In this document: positions 15,927-24,953 of the stretch, piece after piece
How positions within the stretch are numbered: position 1 is the stretch's first letter
How the letters are laid out: the number at the start of each line of letters is the position of its first letter
NCBI RefSeq assembly: GCF_004349055.1
Contig: NZ_SMKX01000029.1
Span: 1-64,000, forward strand
Direction: 5' to 3'
Source: Kribbella antibiotica
Lineage (GTDB): Bacteria; Actinomycetota; Actinomycetes; Propionibacteriales; Kribbellaceae
DNA: 64,000 nucleotides
Translations under genes and position numbers: made by a program
Notes under the pieces: generated by a model
Seen by the model: the letters and a program-made list of their open reading frames with translations, nothing else
The model's database searches: none
What the model was told of the DNA's origin: nothing

Positions 15927-17822
15927 TCAGGACTGTTTGTAGACGCCCACCTCGGCAATCGAAAGCGGTCCACTCTGATTTTCGAGCTGAACGCGGACAT
16001 AGCGGCCGGCGGCGCCACCAAAATTGAGAGTGGTGGGCGAGCCGGCGGGACCGGCCTGGCGTTTGGCGGTGACCCCGGGTGCGGTGCGGGCGGTAGCCAG
16101 GTCCGGCGCGGTAATGGGTGCGGCGGAGACGAGCACCCAGAAGTTGCTCAGGCGGGAGCCGAAATCACCGTCGGTACGGTTGTAGATCTCGACGTCACCG
16201 ATCGCGGCCGAAGCGCCGAGATCGACCTGCCACCAGGCTTCCTTGGCATCGACGGTGGTGTGCGTGACGGAGTTGTTGAAGTAGCTGCCGTCGGTGTTGC
16301 CGTCGACGGCTCGGCCTGCGTCGCCGTTGTAGTCGGTGGAGATCTGGGTGGCCTGCTTGTTCAGCGCCAGGTTGCCCGGGCGGACGGGGTCGGCGATCAG
16401 CTCGGCGCCGAGGTACTCGTGCGACAGCGGGTCGCGGTACTTCACGTGCAGCAACTCGACCGGCCCGGCGACGAGATCGAGACCGGCCAGGTTGAGGTCG
16501 ACCCGGCCGTCACCCCTGACCGTGAACGGAACGGACTTACCCTTGGGCGTCTTCACCCCGACGACCTGGTTGTTCAGGTTGGGCACGGTCAGGAGGTTCG
16601 GCTCTCTGGCCGGACGCCGGAAGAGGAACACGTTCATCGTCGAGTCCTGGAACGTGGTCGCCGCGATCGGGCTGGGGCGGATCGGGCCGCCGCGGGTGCC
16701 GTAGATCGCCGTACCGTAGGACTTCATCCACTGGCCGACCTCGGCCAGCCGGTCACGCTGCGGTTTGTCCACTTCACCGGACGGCTTGGGACCCACGTTG
16801 AACAAGAGGTTCCCGTCACCGGTCGCCGTCGAGATGATCGTCTTGACGATGGTCGCGAGCGACTTCACCTTCTCATTGGGCCGCCAGGACCACTGGTCTC
16901 CGATCGTGATGCACGACTCCCAAGCGCGCGCCACGTCGAAGGCCCCGACACGCTGCTCTGGCGTCGAATAGTCACCGGCCAGTGTCGGCTGCGGATCCGC
17001 CCAGCCCATCGCGTAGCCGCGGTTGTTGATCAGGATCCCGGGCTGCAGGTTGCGCGGAACCGAGTGGAACGTCGGCGGGCGGTAGTCGCTCAGTTCGGTC
17101 GGCGCGATGCCGTCGTACCAGAGGAAGGAGATGTCGCCGTAGTCGCTCATCAGCTGCCGCAGATGGTTCATCATGTAGCCGTAGTACTCGTCGTTCTTGC
17201 CCGCGACGATCAGGGGATGCGTCCAGTCCCAGCCGGAGTAGTAGAGGCCGAACTCGATCCCGCGGCGGCGGCAGGCGATCGCGACCTCGTCGACCAGATC
17301 CCGCTTCGACTTGCCTAGCGGGGTGGACGCGAGGTCTGGGTAGAACGAGTCCGCAGCGTTCCTGGCCCGGAACATCGGGAAGCCGTCGTGGTGCTTGCTG
17401 GTCAGGACCAGATACTTCATCCCGGCCGACACGGCGACGTCGGCCAGTTGCTCGGCCCATCCCTTGGCCGGGAGGAACGACTTGTAGGCCACGTCGTACA
17501 CGGGGTCGAACAGCTTGGTCGGATCGTTGTACGGCGATGACGTCTCGTCCTTCTTGCCGGCTCGATAGGCCTCTCGCCCCCAGCCGGTTTCGCGGCCGGT
17601 CAGGCTGGCCGGGCCGAAATGGACGAACAGGCCGAACCGCAGCCGGGCCAGTGCCTCCTGGGCGTCGACCCGTTGGCCGGTCGCGATCGGCCGGCGCATG
17701 GCCGGGGCGGCTTCGGCCTGCGTAGTGCCGCCAAATACGGCGGCGGCCGCGCCGGCCGCGGGCACGCTCAGCAGGATCGACCGGCGGCGGACGCCCTCGG
17801 CGGGAGAATCGGATTGCGGCAT
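15927..17822 (-). CDS. Secreted alpha-L-fucosidase (GH29) with F5/8-type C domain
   Basis: A 631-residue exported glycosidase. The N-terminus has a Tat-type signal (RRRSILLSVPAAG then an alanine-rich segment). The GH29 catalytic domain spans about residues 50-350, with FGLFVHFGPAS, the substrate-binding LTSKHHDGFPMF, and SFLWYDG holding the nucleophile aspartate. A beta domain follows, and residues from about 490 form an F5/8 type C (CBM32) carbohydrate-binding module (WWQVDLG...IYNRTD, RYVRVQL). ATG 17822 is chosen for the GAAAGG eight bases upstream and the signal peptide. It would release fucose from extracellular glycans. Divergent from the GntR gene, which probably controls it. Confidence 0.93.
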   Translation of the reverse strand: MPQSDSPAEGVRRRSILLSVPAAGAAAAVFGGTTQAEAAPAMRRPIATGQRVDAQEALARLRFGLFVHFGPASLTGRETGWGREAYRAGKKDETSSPYNDPTKLFDPVYDVAYKSFLPAKGWAEQLADVAVSAGMKYLVLTSKHHDGFPMFRARNAADSFYPDLASTPLGKSKRDLVDEVAIACRRRGIEFGLYYSGWDWTHPLIVAGKNDEYYGYMMNHLRQLMSDYGDISFLWYDGIAPTELSDYRPPTFHSVPRNLQPGILINNRGYAMGWADPQPTLAGDYSTPEQRVGAFDVARAWESCITIGDQWSWRPNEKVKSLATIVKTIISTATGDGNLLFNVGPKPSGEVDKPQRDRLAEVGQWMKSYGTAIYGTRGGPIRPSPIAATTFQDSTMNVFLFRRPAREPNLLTVPNLNNQVVGVKTPKGKSVPFTVRGDGRVDLNLAGLDLVAGPVELLHVKYRDPLSHEYLGAELIADPVRPGNLALNKQATQISTDYNGDAGRAVDGNTDGSYFNNSVTHTTVDAKEAWWQVDLGASAAIGDVEIYNRTDGDFGSRLSNFWVLVSAAPITAPDLATARTAPGVTAKRQAGPAGSPTTLNFGGAAGRYVRVQLENQSGPLSIAEVGVYKQS

Positions 17823-17931
17823 CGGAATGGCCTTTCGGAGCGCTGGGCGGCGAGGCAACCGAAAATCGGATACGATATTGGAAATTAGAAGCTGCGCAGG
17901 CTGCTGTCAATGGCCAGGCGGAGAGGCGACC

Positions 17932-18618
17932 GTGGATCAAACTCAGGCACCGAGGCTGCAGCCCGCTGCCCGGCTGATGCTGCGCGAGAGCGTCTACGAG
18001 TCACTCAAACGGCTCCTCATGGACAACGCGCTGGAGCCCGGCTCACGCCTGTCGATCGACGGCCTCGCCCGCGAACTGGAGGTCTCCCAGACCCCGGTCC
18101 GCGAAGCCCTCTTCCGCTGCGAAGCCGAAGGTTTGGTGGTCCGCCGCCCGAACGCCGGCTACCTCGTTGCGCCGCTGATCACCCGCGACGCCCTGCTGGA
18201 TCTCTACGATCTCCGGCTGCTCCTCGAGCCAACGGCCGCGGCCCGCGCCGCCACCAACGCGACCGACCGCGATCGCCGAGACATCAAGGACGCCGTACGG
18301 GCGATGGGCCCTGCCGTCCACGGCGACAGCTACCAGGCGTATCGCGAGTTCGCCGAAGAAGACGCCAAGCTCCACACCACCATCGCCACCGCCGCCGGCA
18401 ACCCGCTGATCGCGGAGACGCTCGACCGTCTCCGCGCTCACGTCCACTCCTACCGCCTCTACTTCCGCCACGGCATCGCCGAAGTCACCACCACCGAACA
18501 CCAAGCCATCAGCGACCGCATCCAGGCGCACGACCCGCCCGGCGCCGAACAGGCCATGCGCGCCCACCTGGAAAACTCCCGGACCCGCCTGCTCGCCGCG
18601 TACGACGAGACCTTCTAG
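17932..18618 (+). CDS. GntR family regulator (FadR/FCD subfamily)
   Basis: A 228-residue regulator. Residues 15-80 are the winged helix (LSIDGLARELEVSQTPVREA, the GntR recognition region). The C-terminal FCD domain is all-helical, with DLYDLRLLLEPTAAARAA and the metal-ligand histidines in KLHTTIA and later H-containing helices. GTG 17932 follows GGAGAGG. It is divergent from the fucosidase gene, with 109 bases between, and probably senses a sugar acid or fucose catabolite. Its TAG stop shares bases with the stop of the convergent ABC permease gene at CTAG 18615-18618. Confidence 0.92.
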   Translation: MDQTQAPRLQPAARLMLRESVYESLKRLLMDNALEPGSRLSIDGLARELEVSQTPVREALFRCEAEGLVVRRPNAGYLVAPLITRDALLDLYDLRLLLEPTAAARAATNATDRDRRDIKDAVRAMGPAVHGDSYQAYREFAEEDAKLHTTIATAAGNPLIAETLDRLRAHVHSYRLYFRHGIAEVTTTEHQAISDRIQAHDPPGAEQAMRAHLENSRTRLLAAYDETF

Positions 18619-19442
18619 ACGTCTCGGCGGTGGATGGCGACGACCGCGCCAGCCATCAAGGCGACGACCCAGCCGATGAGGACCGCGGCGCCCGCTCCAG
18701 CACTAAGGGTGCTGCCACCTGCCATGCCCACCTCGGTGAACGAGGCAGCTGCCGAGCTGGGCAGGAGCTGCAGAACCTTGTCCCAGCTGTCGGGGAGCAG
18801 GGCCGAAGCAAGCGCCGGAACGATCAGGAGTCCGCCGACCACCGTGCCGATGCTGCCTGCGACACTGCGCAGCAAGCTGCCGAGGCAAAGCCCCAGTACG
18901 GCGACCGCCACGAGGTAGCCGACCATGCCGAGCAGCGAGGACAGTACGCCGTCATCGGTGAGGGCGACGGTCGCATTGCCGTTGGCGCCCAGGATGCCCA
19001 TGGCAACTCCGTAGGCCCCCATGACCGCGATCACGGCGGTCGGGATCATCACCGCTGCCAGCGCCGCGGACTTCGCGACGATGACCTGCCAGCGCCGCGG
19101 CATCGTCGTGACCGTGGCGGTGATCATGCGGGAGCCGTATTCCCGGGCGCCGGCCAAGCTGCCGAGCACTCCGACCAGCAGGACCGCGAGGTTCGCGCCC
19201 GACAGCGCGGTCCCCAGCGGGCCGGCGCCGGCGAACGGCGGGCCGCCGTCACCGCCCGGGTCGGTCACCGAACCAGTGGCCATCGCCGCCGCGAGGGCGC
19301 CGAAGCCGATCATGATGACCACGACTGTCGCCAGGCCGATCCAGGTACTGCGGAGCGTGCGGACCTTGATCCACTCCGAATGGATGCCTCGGGCGAGGCT
19401 CTGGGCGTGGGTGCTGACTGGACGTTCGAGTGCGATGGTCAT
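18615..19442 (-). CDS. ABC-2 type transporter permease
   Basis: A 275-residue membrane protein with about six hydrophobic segments: one near residue 40, then GANLAVLLVGVLGSLAG and REYGSRMITATVTTMPRRW, the cytoplasmic loop typical of bacitracin/lantibiotic-type ABC-2 permeases. Its ATG shares one base with the ATPase stop (TGATG), so the two are coupled. It probably exports an antibiotic, lipid or peptide, or serves in envelope-stress resistance. The neighbouring two-component system, read divergently, may control it. Confidence 0.88.
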   Translation of the reverse strand: MTIALERPVSTHAQSLARGIHSEWIKVRTLRSTWIGLATVVVIMIGFGALAAAMATGSVTDPGGDGGPPFAGAGPLGTALSGANLAVLLVGVLGSLAGAREYGSRMITATVTTMPRRWQVIVAKSAALAAVMIPTAVIAVMGAYGVAMGILGANGNATVALTDDGVLSSLLGMVGYLVAVAVLGLCLGSLLRSVAGSIGTVVGGLLIVPALASALLPDSWDKVLQLLPSSAAASFTEVGMAGGSTLSAGAGAAVLIGWVVALMAGAVVAIHRRDV

Positions 19443-20362
19443 CAGGCGGCCTTCCGCGTCGTACCGGCGTACTCGACGCTGTCCTGGGTGAGTTGGAGAT
19501 AGGCAGTTTCGAGCGACGCCTGGGTCGGGGTCAGTTCGTGGATGCGGAGGCTGTGCCCGCTGGCGATGTCGCCGATCTCCGGGGCGGTGCGGCCGCGAAC
19601 CTCGAAGCGGCCCGGCTCGCGGGTGGTCAGCGTGACGCCGTCGCCGGCCAGCAGCGGCGCCAGCAGGCCGGCGTCGGGAGAAACGACAACGACTGCGCTC
19701 CCGCCGCCCGACTCCTCGATGAAGTCCTGGATCGACGAGTCGGCGAGGATCCGGCCCTGGCCGATGACGATCAGGTGATCGGCGACGAGCTGCATCTCGG
19801 TCATCAGGTGCGACGACAGCAGCACAGTGCGGCCGTCGGCAGCGAGCTCGCCGAGCAGTTCGCGAATCCATTGGATGCCGTCGATGTCGAGACCGTTGAC
19901 GGGCTCGTCGAGCAGCAGGACGTCGGGCTCGGCCAGCAGCGCGGCGGCGATGCCGAGGCGCTGTCCCATGCCGAGCGAGAACGACTTCGCCGGGCGGTGG
20001 GCTACGTCGGTCAGTCCAACCGAGGCGAGGACGTCCTCAACGCGGCGTTTGCCGATACCGACGGTGGCGCCGAGGGCCAGGAGATGATTGCGCGCGCTGC
20101 GGCCGCCGTCGACCGCCTTGGCATCGAGCAACGCGCCGACCTCGGCCAGCGGTGCGCGAGTGGCGGCGTACCGGTTGCCGTTGACGAGTGCGGTGCCAGA
20201 GGTGGGGCGGTCCAGGCCGACGATCATGCGCATCGTGGTGGACTTGCCGGCGCCGTTCGGCCCGAGGAACCCGGTGATGATGCCGGGCTTGATGGTGGCG
20301 GAGATTCCGTCCACGGCCGTCTTGGCGCCGTACTTCTTGGTGAGTCGTTCCAGCTCGATCAT
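19442..20362 (-). CDS. ABC transporter ATP-binding protein
   Basis: A 306-residue ATPase of the drug/lantibiotic exporter family. Walker A is GPNGAGKST, the signature is the variant FSLGMGQRLG, and Walker B is LLLDEPVNGLD. The C-terminal 90 residues are the extension seen in BcrA-type ATPases. ATG 20362 begins the conserved MIELERLTKKYG strand. In-frame open sequence further upstream, to about 21658, lies antisense to the histidine kinase and is not real. Confidence 0.93.
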   Translation of the reverse strand: MIELERLTKKYGAKTAVDGISATIKPGIITGFLGPNGAGKSTTMRMIVGLDRPTSGTALVNGNRYAATRAPLAEVGALLDAKAVDGGRSARNHLLALGATVGIGKRRVEDVLASVGLTDVAHRPAKSFSLGMGQRLGIAAALLAEPDVLLLDEPVNGLDIDGIQWIRELLGELAADGRTVLLSSHLMTEMQLVADHLIVIGQGRILADSSIQDFIEESGGGSAVVVVSPDAGLLAPLLAGDGVTLTTREPGRFEVRGRTAPEIGDIASGHSLRIHELTPTQASLETAYLQLTQDSVEYAGTTRKAA

Positions 20363-20515
20363 GTTTCCAACCTTGCTGGAGACCTGGGGCGGTTCGCGTC
20401 CTCCAGTTGCGGACACTTCGGCAGCCCGGGCTACCACATCCGCGGTAGGACGCCGTAACCAAGTACTACGGCCGGTCGACGACTCGGGCTGCGGTGAGCG
20501 TCTACCGTGGCGGGT

Positions 20516-21697
20516 ATGGAACGGTCGGGGATCGGACGGTGGTTTGCGCAGCACCAGATGATCGTGGATGTCGTGCTGGGGCTGTTTGTCGGGACCGCCG
20601 CAATCATGGCCGAGCTCCACGGGATGCACGGCAAGAGCGACGGAGTCATCGGATTCAGTGACGTCGCAGCGGTCGTGATCGCGTTCGCTGCCCTGCTGGT
20701 CCGTCACAGGTGGCCGCGGCACACGCTGGTGGCGGTGGCCGTTGCCGAGTCGGTGCTGCTGGCAACGACCGGTACCACGCAGCCTGCACTGTTCGTGGCC
20801 ACCGTGCTGGTCACCCTCACGATGGCGACTCACACTGAGCGCCGCGCCGCGATCCTGCTGGCCGCTCCGGTCGCGATCGGCCTGTACTTCGTCATTGCGT
20901 TCTCGACTACCGGTTCTGCGTGGTCGCCGCCGAGCGTCGGGTTGTTGGCGTGGATGGGGATGGCCACTGCCGCCGGTGACGCCATCAGTAGCCGCCGCGC
21001 TTACGTCCTCGCAGTAGAGGAGCGGGCCCGGCGCGCTGAGCAGACCCGCGAGGAGGAGGCGGCACGCCGCGTCGTCCAGGAGCGGGTGCGGATCGCGCGG
21101 GAGCTGCATGATGTGGTTGCCCACCACATCGCAGTCATCAACGTGCAGGCCGGTGCCGCCAGTCATGTCCTGCACCGCAACCCCCAACAGGCCGACCAGG
21201 CGCTCGGCCACATCCGCGCCGCCTGCGAGACCGTGCTCACCGAACTCGCCTCGATCGTCGGCGTCCTCCGGGCGAGCGACGAGTCCGATTCGGCTGCCGA
21301 ACCCGTGCGGGGGCTGGCCCGGCTCACCGACATGCTGGACGCATTGGCGGCGGCAGGGCTCACCGTCGAGCGCACCCAGGTCGGCGAAGCCCGCGAACTC
21401 CCCGCCGTGGCCGACCTCGCGGCGTACCGGATTCTGCAAGAGGCGCTCACCAACGCCCATAAATACGGCACCGGTACGGCGCGCGTGACCATCACCTACT
21501 CCCCCGACACCATCGCCCTCGACGTGGTCAACCCGGTCACCACCGAGTCCGTCCCGCCCCGGTCCGGCTACGGGATCCTCGGTATGAAGGAACGCGCCAC
21601 CAGCGCCGGCGGGACCATCGACGTCCAGCGCCGGCCCGACGGAAGGTTCACCGTGCACGCCGAGCTCCCTGCGCCCACACTGAAAGCAACGGTATGA
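20516..21697 (+). CDS. Sensor histidine kinase (HisKA_3)
   Basis: About 393 residues. Residues 15-160 hold several membrane segments without a large extracellular loop, so it probably senses a membrane signal. The dimerisation/phosphoacceptor helix is RIARELHDVVAHHIAVINVQ, with the autophosphorylated histidine in ELHD. The ATPase domain has YRILQEALTNAHKYG (N box) and GYGILGMKERA (G box). A GTG at 20507 is an alternative start. The response regulator overlaps its stop by 4 bases, and the divergent ABC exporter is a likely target. Confidence 0.93.
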   Translation: MERSGIGRWFAQHQMIVDVVLGLFVGTAAIMAELHGMHGKSDGVIGFSDVAAVVIAFAALLVRHRWPRHTLVAVAVAESVLLATTGTTQPALFVATVLVTLTMATHTERRAAILLAAPVAIGLYFVIAFSTTGSAWSPPSVGLLAWMGMATAAGDAISSRRAYVLAVEERARRAEQTREEEAARRVVQERVRIARELHDVVAHHIAVINVQAGAASHVLHRNPQQADQALGHIRAACETVLTELASIVGVLRASDESDSAAEPVRGLARLTDMLDALAAAGLTVERTQVGEARELPAVADLAAYRILQEALTNAHKYGTGTARVTITYSPDTIALDVVNPVTTESVPPRSGYGILGMKERATSAGGTIDVQRRPDGRFTVHAELPAPTLKATV

Positions 21698-22368
21698 CGA
21701 TCCGCGTGCTGCTGGCCGACGACCAGGCCCTGATCCGGGCCGGGTACAAGATGATCCTCGACAGCGAGGCCGATCTCGAGGTTGTCGGCGAAGCGGTCAA
21801 CGGGCGTGAAGCAGTCCTGATGGCGCGCGCCACCCGCGCCGATCTCGTGCTGATGGACATCCGGATGCCGGAAGTCGACGGTATCGAGGCGACCCGGCGC
21901 ATCGTGGCCGACGAGGATCTGGCCGGCGTACGGATCCTGGTGCTGACCACCTTTGAGAACGACGAGAACGTGCTGCACGCCGTCCGGGCTGGTGCTAGTG
22001 GGTTCCTCGGCAAGAACGTCGGTCCGGACGAACTTCTGAACGCCGTACGGGTTGTTGCTTCGGGCGACACCCTGCTGTCGGCCAAAGCCACGCGATCGCT
22101 TGTCCAGCATGTGCTTGCCCAGCCGGAACCTGTGCGCGAGGCGAGCACCACGCTCGACCAGCTCACCGACCGCGAACGCGAGGTCGTTGTGCTGGTCGCG
22201 CATGGTCTCTCCAACGAGGGCATTGCCGAGCGGCTGCATCTGTCGCCCTCCACCGCCAAGACCCACGTCAATCGTGCAATGACCAAGCTGGGTGTCCGCG
22301 ATCGGGCCCAGCTGGTCGTGATCGTCTACCAAAACGGCCTGATCCAGCCAGGCCGTCCGCTGTTATAG
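21694..22368 (+). CDS. LuxR/NarL-family response regulator
   Basis: A 224-residue regulator. The receiver domain has the acidic pair in LLADDQALIRAG and the phosphorylated aspartate in LVLMDIRMPEVDG. The C-terminal helix-turn-helix is LTDREREVVVLVAHGLSNEG then IAERLHLSPSTAKTHVNRAM, typical NarL/LuxR. ATGA overlap with the kinase gene shows they are expressed together. It should bind promoters of the adjacent exporter or its own operon; no clear binding site is visible. Confidence 0.95.
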   Translation: MTIRVLLADDQALIRAGYKMILDSEADLEVVGEAVNGREAVLMARATRADLVLMDIRMPEVDGIEATRRIVADEDLAGVRILVLTTFENDENVLHAVRAGASGFLGKNVGPDELLNAVRVVASGDTLLSAKATRSLVQHVLAQPEPVREASTTLDQLTDREREVVVLVAHGLSNEGIAERLHLSPSTAKTHVNRAMTKLGVRDRAQLVVIVYQNGLIQPGRPLL

Positions 22369-22391
22369 CTGGTGCTCTAAGGCAACAGCGC

Positions 22392-23174
22392 TCAGGTGAG
22401 CGGCCGGCCCGCCCGAAGGCGACGACGTAGGTCCCAGAGACAGGCGTTGAACGGGAATCGTCGTACCGGGCCTGGAAGACGCCGTACGACGAAGCCGATG
22501 GCGCGGAGGGTGGCGTCGAAACGGCGCTGATCTTTTGGTGCCCAGGGCAACTGCATTTCGGTGCGGAGGTGGTCGGGCAGGAAGCCGGTGGTCATGAAGC
22601 GGTGGAAGCGGCGGCCGATCAACGCGAGCCAGGAGGGCAGGAACTCCAGGTCGACGAGGGAGGTCAGGTAACGGCGGATGTCTTGGTCGATGCGAATCTC
22701 TTGGAGGGTGGTACTCCAGTAGGCCTCGAAGGCCTGTCGGTCTGGCGGCCACATGTCCGGGCGGACTTGGAGCATCGTGCCGAAGACGGCGGCTTCTTGG
22801 TAGTGGGGTGCGGCGTCCACCCCGAGGAAGGCGTGCTGGGTGTCCTCGAAACCCTTGTAGAGACAGGCCGCAACCCATAGTTGGAGCTCGGGGTCGAAGG
22901 CGTTATAGGCGACCGGGCTTGTTGCGGTAGAGCGGACCTGGGCGTGTGATTTGTTGACGGCATGGCGATACGCGGCGCGTTCGGCATCGGTGCCCATGGT
23001 GGCGACGGCGAGGTAGGTGAGCGTGGTGCGCGTTCGTTTCACCGGGTGACGGAAAAGGTTGCCGCTATCAACCTTGCTCTCCAGTACGCCGTACCCGACC
23101 GGCGCAAAGGAGAGTTGCATGATCACGTTCGCGGTGCCGGCCAGCAGCGAAACCCCCAGTGCTGTGTTATTCAA
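22392..23174 (-). CDS. MpaB-family (DUF2236) oxygenase-like protein
   Basis: About 260 residues. Diagnostic motifs of the latex-clearing/MpaB family are an early LLAGTANVIMQLSFAPVGYG segment, then RHPVKRTRTTLTYL, then a mid-protein KSHAQVRST and WVAACLYKGFED, where histidine and acidic residues would bind haem. I start at TTG 23174, inside the last codons of the Lrp gene, since the conserved N-terminal segment begins there; no ATG or GTG precedes it without running into the other gene. It may be translated by coupling to Lrp. The substrate is unknown. In-frame open sequence upstream to 23384 is a shadow of the Lrp gene. Confidence 0.8.
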   Translation of the reverse strand: MNNTALGVSLLAGTANVIMQLSFAPVGYGVLESKVDSGNLFRHPVKRTRTTLTYLAVATMGTDAERAAYRHAVNKSHAQVRSTATSPVAYNAFDPELQLWVAACLYKGFEDTQHAFLGVDAAPHYQEAAVFGTMLQVRPDMWPPDRQAFEAYWSTTLQEIRIDQDIRRYLTSLVDLEFLPSWLALIGRRFHRFMTTGFLPDHLRTEMQLPWAPKDQRRFDATLRAIGFVVRRLPGPVRRFPFNACLWDLRRRLRAGRPLT

Positions 23175-23685
23175 AGGTGGCCGCGACGACGTTGCGGTGG
23201 TACTCGAAGATGACGCTGGTGCGGGTGGAGGCCACGCTGCGCTCGCCGGAGAGGTGGTCGACGACGAAGCGTCGCAGCTCCGACGAGTCGGGGACGGCGA
23301 CGTGGAGGAGGAAGTCGTCGGTGCCGCCGACGAAGAACAGCTGGACCACCTGCGGCAGGCCGCGAACGCCGCGCGTGAACTCACTGATGCTCTCCTGCCG
23401 GAGGCCGGCCCGGAGCGTGACTCCGATCATTGCCTGCAGCCCATTGCCGATCGCGGACTGATCCACCGCGGCATGGAAACCGGCGATCACGCCATGGTCC
23501 AGCAGCGAGCGCACTCGTCCGTGCGCTGTCGACGCGGCGATGCCCGCGGCCTGCGACAACTCGCTGTTGGTCGCTCGCCCGTCGACGGCCAGCCGCGCCA
23601 GTAGTTGCTCGTCCACCGAATCAAGCGCTGGAGTCGGAAGATTCTTCGGCCGGGAGGCCGAGTGTGCGCCGGTCGTCGAACGCAT
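23167..23685 (-). CDS. Lrp/AsnC-family regulator (probable AldR)
   Basis: A 172-residue regulator. The N-terminal helix-turn-helix is ATNSELSQAAGIAASTAHGR. The C-terminal RAM domain includes VVQLFFVGGTDDFLLHVAVP, the effector-binding sheet. It is divergent from alanine dehydrogenase with 106 bases between, the same arrangement as AldR-ald in mycobacteria, where alanine-bound AldR activates ald. An AT-rich partial palindrome, TTTCGATCGGAAA at 23700-23712, lies in the shared region and is a candidate binding site. ATG 23685 is used. Confidence 0.9.
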   Translation of the reverse strand: MRSTTGAHSASRPKNLPTPALDSVDEQLLARLAVDGRATNSELSQAAGIAASTAHGRVRSLLDHGVIAGFHAAVDQSAIGNGLQAMIGVTLRAGLRQESISEFTRGVRGLPQVVQLFFVGGTDDFLLHVAVPDSSELRRFVVDHLSGERSVASTRTSVIFEYHRNVVAATFE

Positions 23686-23791
23686 GAGCAGATATCTCCG
23701 TTTCGATCGGAAAATATTCAGCATCAGGCTAACAAGCCCGAACCTCATGCGACAGTTTCGGGGAATCCGCGAACGGCAAAGGAGAGCAACG

Positions 23792-24892
23792 ATGCGCGTC
23801 GGCATCCCTACCGAGATCAAGAACAACGAGAACCGGGTGGCAATCACCCCCGCCGGGGTCGACGCCCTGGTGGCCCGGGGCCACCAAGTGCGCGTTCAGC
23901 AAGGAGCCGGTCTCGGCTCCCGGATCTCGGATGCCACGTACGCCGAGGCCGGTGCCCTCATCGTCGACACGGCCGAGGAGGTCTGGGGCGAGTCCGAGCT
24001 GGTGACCAAGGTCAAGGAGCCGATCGCCAGCGAGTACGGCTTCCTCCGCCCCGACCAGGTGGTGTTCACCTACCTGCACCTCGCCGCCGACCGCCGGCTG
24101 ACCGACGCACTGGTTTCTGCCGGTACGACGTCGATCGCCTACGAGACGGTCCAGCTTCCGGACCGGTCGCTGCCGCTGCTCTCCCCCATGAGCGAGGTCG
24201 CCGGACGCCTGTCCGTCTCGGCGGGCTCCTACTTTCTCCTGAGCGCATCGGGCGGGCGCGGAACGCTGCTTGGCGGTGTCGCCGGCACGCAGCGAGCCAA
24301 GGTTGTCGTGATCGGCGGCGGTGTCGCCGGTGAGCACGCGGCGGCGAACGCCATCGGCCTCGGAGCCGACGTCACCGTCATCGACCTGTCCCTGGCCAGG
24401 TTGCGCGAGCTCGAGCACCGCTACTCCGGCCGTATCCGGACCGCTGCCTCCAGCCGCTGGGAGATTGCCGAGCAGGTCGAGACGGCAGACCTGGTCATCG
24501 GTTCGGTCCTGATTCCGGGCGCCGCGGCACCCAAGCTCGTCACCGACGAGATGGTCTCCACCATGAAGCCTGGCTCGGTTCTCGTCGACATTGCCATCGA
24601 CCAGGGCGGCTGCTTCGAAGGCTCCAAGCCGACCACGCACGACGCCCCCACCTTCCCGGTGCACCAGTCGCTGTATTACTGCGTCGCGAACATGCCAGGC
24701 GCCGTACCGGAGACCTCAACACGAGCCCTCACCAACGCGACCCTCCCCTACCTCACGACGCTGGCCGACCAGGGCTGGGAAGCAGCAACTCAGCAAGACC
24801 CGGCCCTGGCGAAAGGCCTGAACACCGTCGCCGGCCGCATCACCAACGCCGGAGTCGCCGAGGCCTTCGGCCTGGAGTTGGCCACCGTCTAG
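23792..24892 (+). CDS. ald: Alanine dehydrogenase
   Basis: A 366-residue NAD-dependent enzyme interconverting L-alanine with pyruvate and ammonia. The N-terminus MRVGIPTEIKNNENRVAITP is the family signature, with the substrate lysine in VTKVKEP. The Rossmann motif is VVVIGGGVAGEHAAANAIGL, followed by the acidic residue at the end of strand two in VTVIDLS. DIAIDQGGCFEGSKPT is the second signature. AAAGGAG lies 7 bases before ATG 23792. It lets cells use alanine as nitrogen source or recycle NADH, and is probably controlled by the divergent Lrp-type regulator. Confidence 0.97.
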   Translation: MRVGIPTEIKNNENRVAITPAGVDALVARGHQVRVQQGAGLGSRISDATYAEAGALIVDTAEEVWGESELVTKVKEPIASEYGFLRPDQVVFTYLHLAADRRLTDALVSAGTTSIAYETVQLPDRSLPLLSPMSEVAGRLSVSAGSYFLLSASGGRGTLLGGVAGTQRAKVVVIGGGVAGEHAAANAIGLGADVTVIDLSLARLRELEHRYSGRIRTAASSRWEIAEQVETADLVIGSVLIPGAAAPKLVTDEMVSTMKPGSVLVDIAIDQGGCFEGSKPTTHDAPTFPVHQSLYYCVANMPGAVPETSTRALTNATLPYLTTLADQGWEAATQQDPALAKGLNTVAGRITNAGVAEAFGLELATV

Positions 24893-24953
24893 TTGCGGTA
24901 GAGGCCGCTGCTGGGTGGGGAAAGCTTCGCCGTGCGTGAGCGCCGGGCGCCGG

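Noticed and set aside
20363-21658. N-terminal extension of the ABC ATPase by about 430 codons
   Set aside because: It lies antisense to the histidine kinase; the ATPase family starts at the conserved MIELERLTKKYG at 20362.
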